Shown here piece by piece: positions 5,648-10,781 of a DNA stretch of 10,781 bases. This DNA comes from an uncultured Coriobacteriaceae bacterium (GTDB taxonomy: Bacteria; Actinomycetota; Coriobacteriia; Coriobacteriales; Atopobiaceae). Location: positions 1 through 10,781 of the forward strand of contig USBN01000044.1 of the NCBI GenBank assembly GCA_900552935.1, in the 5' to 3' direction. Position 1 is the first letter of the stretch, and the number at the start of each line of letters is the position of its first letter. The notes beneath the pieces are model-generated. The model was not told where the DNA came from, made no database searches, and was given only the letters and a program-made list of their open reading frames with translations. Made by a program: the position numbers and the translations under genes.

Positions 5648-6577
5648 CTACTTCTCCTCCGCGCTCGTGTGGTTCTGCCCGTCAAGCCCCACGTACTCAT
5701 GGCCACCAAAGCCGTTGCGCAGCGCACTCACGGCCTTGGCGCAGAAAGAGTCCTCGATCTGGGTGGCATTGCGCTCCATGAGCGAGAGGGCGATCACAGG
5801 GACGGGAACCTCGAGGTCAAGCGCCGTTTCTACGGTCCACTTGGCCTCGCCACTCGCAGCAACAACGCCGCGAATGTCGGCGAGGTCCGGATGCGAGGCA
5901 AGCTGGTCCTCCATGAGCTCCATGAGCCAGCCGCGAATAACGGAGCCGTGGTTCCAGTTGTGAGCCACCGCCTCGAGGTCATAGCCGAAGCCGCTCGCAC
6001 GCATCACGGCAAGACCCTCGCCGATCGCCTGCATCATTCCGTACTCAATGCCGTTGTGGACCATCTTCATGAAGTGGCCGCTCCCGGCGGGACCGGTGTA
6101 GAGCAGGCCACCCTCGACCGTGAGGTCCTCGAGGACGGGTTCGACGTGATCGAACGCCGAGCGGTCTCCGCCCACCATGATGCACGCGCCGTTACGAGCG
6201 CCCGACTTTCCGCCGGAGGTTCCGGCGTCGAGGAAGCGGACGCCCTTCTCCGCGGCCATCGCCGCGTGGCGCTGCGAATTCTGGTAGAAGGAGTTGCCCG
6301 CGTCGATGAGGATGTCACCCTTGTCGAGAATCTCCAGGAGGCTTGTCACGCAGGATTCCGTCGGCTCGCCGCAGGGCACCATGACCCAAAGAACACGAGG
6401 CATGGGAAGCGCTTCGACAAGGGCCTTGAGCGTGGGGGCGACTTCGATACCTGATGCAGCGGCGGCAGCCACAGAAGCTTCTGAACAATCGAACCCGACC
6501 GCTTTGTGCCCATGATCCGCCAGGTTAAGGGCGATATTGGCCCCCATTTTTCCAAGTCCTACAATTCCGATCTCCAA
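5648..6577 (-). CDS. gnd: 6-phosphogluconate dehydrogenase, decarboxylating (short GntZ/GndA type)
   Basis: Oxidises 6-phosphogluconate to ribulose-5-phosphate and CO2, reducing NAD(P). From a TTG at 6577 it has 309 residues, typical of the short bacterial form rather than the 470-residue form. Motifs: Rossmann GLGKMG (7-12), AGNSF (93-97), substrate loop DAGTSGG (117-123) and catalytic KMVHNGIEYG (171-180, Lys171 and Glu178). The conserved end includes LRNGFGGH (286-293). GTG codons at 6586 and 6583 are in frame, but AGAGGG (6586-6591) touches or overlaps them and lies 8 bases from the TTG, which also gives the expected MEIGIVGLG start. It is first in the operon with EIIB-EIIC-EIID, so its substrate is probably delivered already phosphorylated. 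Identity is strong; cofactor preference is unknown. Confidence 0.92.
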   Translation of the reverse strand: MEIGIVGLGKMGANIALNLADHGHKAVGFDCSEASVAAAAASGIEVAPTLKALVEALPMPRVLWVMVPCGEPTESCVTSLLEILDKGDILIDAGNSFYQNSQRHAAMAAEKGVRFLDAGTSGGKSGARNGACIMVGGDRSAFDHVEPVLEDLTVEGGLLYTGPAGSGHFMKMVHNGIEYGMMQAIGEGLAVMRASGFGYDLEAVAHNWNHGSVIRGWLMELMEDQLASHPDLADIRGVVAASGEAKWTVETALDLEVPVPVIALSLMERNATQIEDSFCAKAVSALRNGFGGHEYVGLDGQNHTSAEEK

Positions 6578-6686
6578 ATGCACCACCCTCTTCGTCGTGC
6601 TTAAGGCGGGCGTGCTGTCGGCTGGTTCGGTTTACTCTCGCCGCTCTTGCGCAGTCGCAGCCCGCCAAGCTTGTTGCCTTCTGGAA

Positions 6687-6720
6687 GCCAGCACCCGAAA
6701 TACTCCGTTCGGAAGCTGGC
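6687..6720. promoter_or_regulatory. Nested dyad at the gnd operon start, candidate RpiR operator
   Basis: GCCAGC (6687-6692) and GCTGGC (6715-6720) enclose CCGAA (6695-6699) and TTCGG (6708-6712). These make an 11-bp two-part inverted repeat with a symmetric 2x2 internal gap and an 8-base centre. It covers the predicted transcription start (about 6717) and the first transcribed bases, where a repressor would block initiation. In RNA it would be a 5'-end hairpin that could stabilise the message. Binding by the adjacent RpiR protein is inference. Confidence 0.5.
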
Positions 6721-6723
6721 GTC

Positions 6724-6752
6724 ATTATATGCGAAGTTTTTTCGGTCTGGTA
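6724..6752 (-). promoter_or_regulatory. Promoter of the gnd-PTS operon
   Basis: A perfect minus-strand TATAAT (plus 6724-6729) has a poor -35 (TACCAG at 6747-6752, 17-base spacing). The spacer carries a run of A (CGAAAAAACTTCG, itself a CGAA/TTCG dyad). A second dyad, TTCTT/AAGAA, lies at about 6753-6766. A strong -10 with a weak -35 fits a regulated promoter needing an activator. The resulting leader would be about 140 bases. Confidence 0.6.
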
Positions 6753-6778
6753 TTCTTGTCGAAGAAGTAATTTTTGTT

Positions 6779-6850
6779 GCGGCGAACGGCCGCGTTTTGG
6801 CCGCGAATGGCAAATTAAGATAGGCAGAGGTCTAGAAGACTCGATAGAAT
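6779..6850 (+). promoter_or_regulatory. Possible rpiR promoter region
   Basis: TAGAAT at 6845-6850 is a five-of-six -10 placed 26 bases before the regulator's first ATG, with no recognisable -35. Upstream lie a GCGGC/GCCGC inverted repeat (6779-6783 with 6789-6793) and two direct GGCCGCG copies (6788-6794, 6799-6805) one helical turn apart. These could be sites for autoregulation. Confidence 0.3.
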
Positions 6851-6876
6851 GGGCCAAAAACCAGGGATTTATCAGG

Positions 6877-7740
6877 ATGGTGACCGAAATGGCACAGCAG
6901 TCGATTCAATTCGCGATCAGGTCGCTCTATCGTTCGCTCAGCACAAAGGAAGCGAGCATCGCTGACTTTATCCTTTCGGATCCGAAAAAAGTTTCGCGAA
7001 TGACGATTAACGAGATCGCCGACTCGCTGGGAATCGCCCCGTCAACCGTCTTCCAGTTCGCGAGGAAGCTTGGTTTTAAGGGCTTCCGCGACTTTAGAAA
7101 CGAGCTTCTCTCCGAGGAGTTCGACCCCGAGGTCTCCATTCACGAGAACATCAACGAGAAGGACGACGCCCTCGCCATTGCGCACAAGGTCTTCTCCTCC
7201 AGCGTCAAGTCACTTCAAGACACCAACGCGCTCCTCAGCGCGAGCAACGTCGAACGTGCGAGCCAGCTTCTACTCGAAGCTGGCACCGTATCCTTCTTTG
7301 GCGTCGGCGGCTCCAACGTTGTCGCGTACGACGCCTTCCACAAGTTCATGCGCTCGCCGCTTCACGTGCAGTACGGCATGGACGTCCACGTCCAGCGTAT
7401 GCAGGCGGCCCTGCTCAAGCCTGGCGACTGCGCCGTCGTCACAACACACACGGGTCTCACGCGCGACACGCTTGATATCGCGAACATCGCCCACGATGCA
7501 GGCGCGAGCGTCATCGCGATCACGAGCTACTCGTCGCCGCGTCTTGCCGAGCTCGCCGACGTCATCCTCCTCTCTTCTTCCGAGGAGACCGGCTATCGCT
7601 CTGAGTCGCTCTCGAGCAGGATCGCGCAACTCGCCATCGTTGATTCGCTATTCACGATCGTGATGTTCGCCAGTCAGGACGGGGCCAAGGAACCGCTCCG
7701 CCGCATCCGCAACGCCATTTCTCCCACAAAGGAGGAGTAG
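6877..7740 (+). CDS. RpiR-family transcriptional regulator (HTH plus SIS domain)
   Basis: A 287-residue DNA-binding sensor of sugar phosphates. The N-terminal HTH (about 10-80) includes MTINEIADSLGIAPSTVFQF (42-61), typical of RpiR. The SIS domain (about 125-265) shows FFGVGGSN (140-147), the phosphate-binding THTGLTRDTLDIA (190-202; SHSG is more usual than THTG), AGASVIAIT (208-216) and SLSSRIAQLAIVDSLF (244-259). An in-frame ATG at 6889 has AGGATGG 8 bases ahead and may be the true start, removing four residues; ATG 6877 has only CAGGG at 10 bases. It is divergent from the gnd-PTS operon across 300 bases, so it most likely controls that operon in response to 6-phosphogluconate or a related phosphate. 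Whether it represses or activates cannot be seen. Confidence 0.92.
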   Translation: MVTEMAQQSIQFAIRSLYRSLSTKEASIADFILSDPKKVSRMTINEIADSLGIAPSTVFQFARKLGFKGFRDFRNELLSEEFDPEVSIHENINEKDDALAIAHKVFSSSVKSLQDTNALLSASNVERASQLLLEAGTVSFFGVGGSNVVAYDAFHKFMRSPLHVQYGMDVHVQRMQAALLKPGDCAVVTTHTGLTRDTLDIANIAHDAGASVIAITSYSSPRLAELADVILLSSSEETGYRSESLSSRIAQLAIVDSLFTIVMFASQDGAKEPLRRIRNAISPTKEE

Positions 7741-7775
7741 CGGGCGGACGCCATCGCGCACGCCGCGCCGCCCGC
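7740..7775. terminator. GC hairpin between convergent genes
   Basis: GCGGGCGG (7740-7747) pairs with CCGCCCGC (7768-7775) across a 20-base loop, filling most of the 38-base gap between the stop codons of the rpiR-type and bglG-type genes. Neither strand has a T tract after the stem, so it would be a weak or Rho-aided terminator at best. Confidence 0.4.
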
Positions 7776-7778
7776 ACC

Positions 7779-9920
7779 CTAGGCCCGCACGCGGCGGCAG
7801 TACTCGGAGACAGCGCTAACAAGCGCTGCCGGGCTCGGCGCCGCCTCGAGCGCCGGAATGAACCCCGGATACTCGTCTACGATGCTGAACAGCTCATCGA
7901 GCGCCGCAGAATGCGCGACCGGCGTCTGCAGGCACAACACCATGACGACGCTCAGTGGCACATCCTCCCCACCCATCCTCACACGCACGGGTTCCGCCAG
8001 AGTCACCACGGATATCGCGGGACGGTTCCTCTCGTCCGGCTCCGTATGCGGGGCGCAGAGCGGTGCGAGGATCACGCCAAACTGCTCGTAGCGCTTGGCA
8101 AAGTCGAGAATCCCGCGATAGTAGTCCTCCGTCATCCATCCAGCATCGAGCAGGGGCCTCGACGCCCTGGCAACGGCATCCTCCCACGTCTCCGCCACAA
8201 CGCCGACCTCGACGAACTCCTCGCTCACGAGCTCGTCGAGCCCCAGGAATCCGGGAAGCACGAGCTTGCCACGTTCCTCGCCGCCACCCATGCCAAGCAG
8301 CTCGCGGACGCCCCGCTCCAATGCCTCCTCATCACGCACGTCGCAGTTCGCGCGCACCACGTCAAGCAGACGCGAGACGAATACGCCCTCGTCGCCGTTC
8401 GCAGGCGAGTGAAGAAACGCCTCGATCCTGCGCACGTCGACGCGCGTCAGCATCGGCGTAACGCGAATGACAGGCCGCGGCAGCGCCTGCGGCAGCTCGA
8501 CCGTCGTCAACACGACGTCAACACCGGAATAGTCGAACGTGTAGCAGTCGCGCGTCGAGAGCTTCGCGACTATCTCGAGATGCGAGAACTCCTTCGCGAG
8601 TGACCTCGACAGAAACGCGACCGTCCCGATACCCGCCCCGCAGACGAGAACTGCGCGAACGGAACGGTCGATCGTCGGCCCCTGGCGCAGCCTCTCGAGC
8701 GCGGCGCCCACGTATAGGACCACGAACGCGACCTCATCGTCGACCGCGCTCAGCCCATACTCCCCCTGCGCGGCGAGCATCGCCCGGGCGCACGTCTCGA
8801 AGAGCTCGGGGAAACGCTTGCGGATATCCGGCAAGAGCTCGCACTTCGCCTGGAGGCCCAGTCTCTCCCTCGCGAGCAGCGCGCGGACGTGCACGCGGAG
8901 ACCATCGACGAGCTCCGTGTCGAGATAGAGGTCGCAGCCCGTCTCCTCCGAAGCTACGGAGAGCAGCGTGTTCAGGATGCGCTCCGCCATACCCGCACGA
9001 ATCACGCCGGAAGAATCCGCGCGCATGCGAGGCGAAGCGGCAAGCATGGCAGCCAAGGCCTCGACCTCGCGCGAGAGGCTCTCGCCCTCCGCCTCGGCCC
9101 CGATGGCAGCGAGCAGTGCCTCGAGGGCGCGGCGCTCATCCGTCGGCACCTCGTCAAGGCCACCGGGAAGCTCGCAGACGTAGTGCCCCTGGCACGTCCT
9201 GTGGCGCACGGCGTTGAGATAGCACGTCATCTCGATGAAGGCGGCATCCGTCAGGTCGTCGTTCGTCTCATCGAGGTAGCGATCGAGCGCCGTGGCCATC
9301 CGTTCGAGCTGCTCTTCGCAGACGAAGCCCTTCCTGCGAATCTCCTCGTCATAGTCCGCGGCAGACGCCGCGAGAAGGCCGGCGTATCCGCCAAGCCCCT
9401 TCCTGACGAACTCCGCCATCACCTGGCGTCGGCGGTACTCGCTCGCCTTGAGGGACCAGCCACCGTGCGGCGTCGCGACGAGTGGCACGCCGTGCGAGGC
9501 GAGCCACTCCCCCGCGCGCTTCAGGTCACGCGCGGCAGTGGCGCGGCTCACGCCAAGCGCCTCGGCCATACCCGCCATGGTCTTGGGGCACGTCTCGTCA
9601 AGCAACGCGGCAATGATGGCATTCGCACGCTGCTCGGCGGAGAGGTACACGCTCTCCGCATCCGGCGCGCCCTCGCCCTCGAACGCAATCTCGGCGGCAC
9701 GGGCGACGTCCTGCGAGGCCACGAAGAACCCTTTGCGCGGAACCCGCTCGAGCGTAATGCCGCGCTCCCCAAGCCAATCGGAGAGCGCGGCGATCTCATA
9801 CCTTACGGTCCGCTCGGAGACGCCGAGCTTGCGCGCGAGCTGCTGCGCCGTCATGGCAGTGAACGGATCCTTCATGAGACACTGCAGGATGTCCCACGAG
9901 CGAGCGCTCATCTGTCGCAT
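7779..9920 (-). CDS. BglG/MtlR-type PRD transcriptional regulator with PTS EIIB and EIIA domains
   Basis: About 713 residues from the ATG at 9920 (AGGAG 7 bases ahead; a GTG at 9926 is too close to that site). Numbering here is from the GTG. Domains: HTH 6-60 (LARKLGVSERTVRYEIAAL), second HTH 100-155 (LGVSRATAARDL), PRD1 about 170-300, PRD2 about 305-415. A galactitol-type EIIB-like domain (424-510) has VCGAGIGT with Cys429. A fructose/mannitol-type EIIA domain (563-712) has its likely phospho-histidine in LCAPHTEP (His627). DNA binding makes it a promoter activator of the MtlR/ManR/LicR type rather than a BglG antiterminator. By eye only one of four PRD histidine positions is filled (His346). 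It is last in an operon with the TrpA-like gene, whose stop lies 15 bases before it, so it should control a PTS pathway encoded to the right. Confidence 0.9.
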   Translation of the reverse strand: MRQMSARSWDILQCLMKDPFTAMTAQQLARKLGVSERTVRYEIAALSDWLGERGITLERVPRKGFFVASQDVARAAEIAFEGEGAPDAESVYLSAEQRANAIIAALLDETCPKTMAGMAEALGVSRATAARDLKRAGEWLASHGVPLVATPHGGWSLKASEYRRRQVMAEFVRKGLGGYAGLLAASAADYDEEIRRKGFVCEEQLERMATALDRYLDETNDDLTDAAFIEMTCYLNAVRHRTCQGHYVCELPGGLDEVPTDERRALEALLAAIGAEAEGESLSREVEALAAMLAASPRMRADSSGVIRAGMAERILNTLLSVASEETGCDLYLDTELVDGLRVHVRALLARERLGLQAKCELLPDIRKRFPELFETCARAMLAAQGEYGLSAVDDEVAFVVLYVGAALERLRQGPTIDRSVRAVLVCGAGIGTVAFLSRSLAKEFSHLEIVAKLSTRDCYTFDYSGVDVVLTTVELPQALPRPVIRVTPMLTRVDVRRIEAFLHSPANGDEGVFVSRLLDVVRANCDVRDEEALERGVRELLGMGGGEERGKLVLPGFLGLDELVSEEFVEVGVVAETWEDAVARASRPLLDAGWMTEDYYRGILDFAKRYEQFGVILAPLCAPHTEPDERNRPAISVVTLAEPVRVRMGGEDVPLSVVMVLCLQTPVAHSAALDELFSIVDEYPGFIPALEAAPSPAALVSAVSEYCRRVRA

Positions 9921-9935
9921 TCGCACGCTCCTCGT

Positions 9936-10712
9936 CTAGTCCAGCGCCGCCCTTAGCGACGAGATGTACTCACGGGAGTCACCCGCGATAACTGCATCGA
10001 TGATGCTGCTTCCCACGATAACGCCGTCGGCGCCCATAGCCATCAAGTCTTTGACCTGCTGTGGCTTCGAGATGCCAAATCCGGCACAGAGCGCAGCCGT
10101 GGCGCCAGCCTCCCGCAGACGTCTGACGTTGTCCTCGACGCGCAGAGACACGCCGTCGCGAGGCCCGGTCTTGCCCTCCTGCGCCTGCAGGAACATGTAC
10201 CCGCGGCCCGCCGCGGCAAAGGCGGCGACGTCGGCATCTGCCAGATCGACGGGAACGAACAGCGGCTGGAGGAGGCCCGCGCGGTCGAGCGCCTCCGCCA
10301 GGGCCGGCTTTGCCTCGTCTGGCACGTTGGGCGCCAGCACGCCATCCGCTCCAATGGCGGCAGCATGTTCGCAGAACGCCTCGATGCCCATGGCCTCAAT
10401 CGTCTCGTAGTAGCACATGATCTGAAGGCATGCGTCAGGATATGCCGTCCTGAGCTCGGCAATCGAGTCCATCGCCGCGGCGGGCGTCGTCACCTCGAGG
10501 GCGCGTGCCATCGACGCGGAGACGACGGCTCCGTCGAGCACGGGATTCTCGTACGGAATGCCCAGCTCAAGGACGTCGACGCCATCGGCGATGAACTCGC
10601 CAACGCGCTCGGCCTGGTCGCCCATCGCGGGGTCCCCCAGGGGGAAGTACCCCACGAAGATTTTGCGTCCGGCGTCCTTCTTCTCGCCAAGGACCTGCTC
10701 CATATGGTTCAT
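9936..10712 (-). CDS. Orphan TrpA-like protein (tryptophan synthase alpha family TIM barrel)
   Basis: 258 residues, family length. It aligns end to end with TrpA: YFPLGDP (22-28), VLELGIPYENPVLDG (47-61), PNVPDE (128-133), AGFGISKPQQV (210-220), VGSSII (233-238). Glu49 and Asp60, the two catalytic acids for indole-glycerol-phosphate cleavage, keep their Escherichia coli numbers, and the phosphate-binding Gly-Ser (234-235) is present. Loop 2 differs: Asp56, which contacts TrpB in the known enzyme, is Asn here. No TrpB or other trp gene is visible; neighbours are a partial gene and a PTS regulator. It may therefore make free indole, act as a lyase on another phosphorylated sugar, or be TrpA of a pathway outside the window. 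The ATG at 10712 has GGGAG 7 bases ahead; a GTG at 10718 overlaps the previous stop as GTGA and is an alternative. Confidence 0.8.
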   Translation of the reverse strand: MNHMEQVLGEKKDAGRKIFVGYFPLGDPAMGDQAERVGEFIADGVDVLELGIPYENPVLDGAVVSASMARALEVTTPAAAMDSIAELRTAYPDACLQIMCYYETIEAMGIEAFCEHAAAIGADGVLAPNVPDEAKPALAEALDRAGLLQPLFVPVDLADADVAAFAAAGRGYMFLQAQEGKTGPRDGVSLRVEDNVRRLREAGATAALCAGFGISKPQQVKDLMAMGADGVIVGSSIIDAVIAGDSREYISSLRAALD

Positions 10713-10714
10713 GG

Positions 10715-10781
10715 TCACTCTCCCCCGTTGATGGCATCGTCAATGACCCTTGCGATTTCTGCCGGGTCGTCGCTGGACAGA
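10715..10781 (-). CDS. C-terminal end of an unidentified protein (cut by the window edge)
   Basis: Only the last 21 codons are present, reading DDPAEIARVIDDAI near the end and stopping 2 bases before the TrpA-like ATG. That spacing means the genes are co-transcribed and probably translationally coupled. The amphipathic helix after a DDPAE turn resembles the C-terminal helix of phosphate-binding TIM barrels such as hexulose-phosphate synthase or ribulose-phosphate epimerase, but so short a piece cannot be assigned. It lacks the GRGDKD motif found near the end of TrpB. Confidence 0.6.
   Translation of the reverse strand, partial: LSSDDPAEIARVIDDAINGGE

Noticed and set aside
5087..6454. 455-codon plus-strand frame opposite gnd and EIIB
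   Set aside because: It is antisense to two genes with clear catalytic motifs; its composition (Arg, His, Asp, Val rich) is typical of a shadow frame.
8889..9956. 355-codon plus-strand frame opposite the PRD regulator
   Set aside because: Shadow of the well-supported minus-strand regulator.
10715..10781. End of trpB upstream of the TrpA-like gene
   Set aside because: The visible residues lack the GRGDKD motif found near the TrpB C-terminus; too little is present for any assignment.

Overview
The window is GC-rich and bacterial. High GC together with a mannose-family PTS, a BglG-type PRD regulator, strong AGGAGG-like ribosome sites and GTG/TTG starts suggests an anaerobic, high-GC Gram-positive of the Coriobacteriia (Collinsella/Olsenella-like). 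That placement is inference from style and gene content; no marker gene is present.

Layout, left to right. (1) 1-318: no gene; hairpins, ending in the galU terminator. (2) 319-1206, minus: galU (UDP-glucose pyrophosphorylase). (3) 1207-2076: about 870 bases with no convincing gene but dense structure. It holds a 12-bp repeated C/A-rich galU leader, a four-copy direct repeat with 22-23 bp periodicity beside an extended -10 promoter, and a 221-bp element bounded by 28-bp imperfect inverted repeats. (4) 2077-6577, minus: a catabolic operon reading, in transcription order, 6-phosphogluconate dehydrogenase (TTG start), PTS EIIB, EIIC and EIID of the mannose family, then after a 195-bp gap an M20 amidohydrolase and a strong terminator. 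(5) 6578-6876: divergent control region with a perfect TATAAT and a nested dyad over the likely transcription start. (6) 6877-7740, plus: an RpiR-type regulator (HTH plus SIS). (7) 7740-7775: GC hairpin between convergent genes. (8) 7779-10781, minus: the end of a second operon: an unidentified partial gene, an orphan TrpA-like protein, and a BglG-type regulator with EIIB and EIIA domains.

How the genes may work together. The best reading of region 4-6 is PTS uptake of gluconate (or a close aldonate). The PTS would deliver 6-phosphogluconate, Gnd would decarboxylate it to ribulose-5-phosphate, and the divergent RpiR regulator would sense a sugar phosphate. No gluconate kinase is present, as expected if the PTS does the phosphorylation. 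No mannose-type EIIA is present either, so it must be encoded elsewhere. The right-hand operon looks like a separate PTS-controlled pathway whose transporter lies beyond the window. There the TrpA-like protein keeps both catalytic acids but sits without a visible TrpB, so its role is open.

The strongest candidates for undescribed biology are the repeat array upstream of galU, the 221-bp inverted-repeat element, the orphan TrpA-like/BglG pair, and the BglG regulator that appears to have lost three of its four PRD histidines. I see no CRISPR array, rRNA, tRNA, intact transposase or phage gene.
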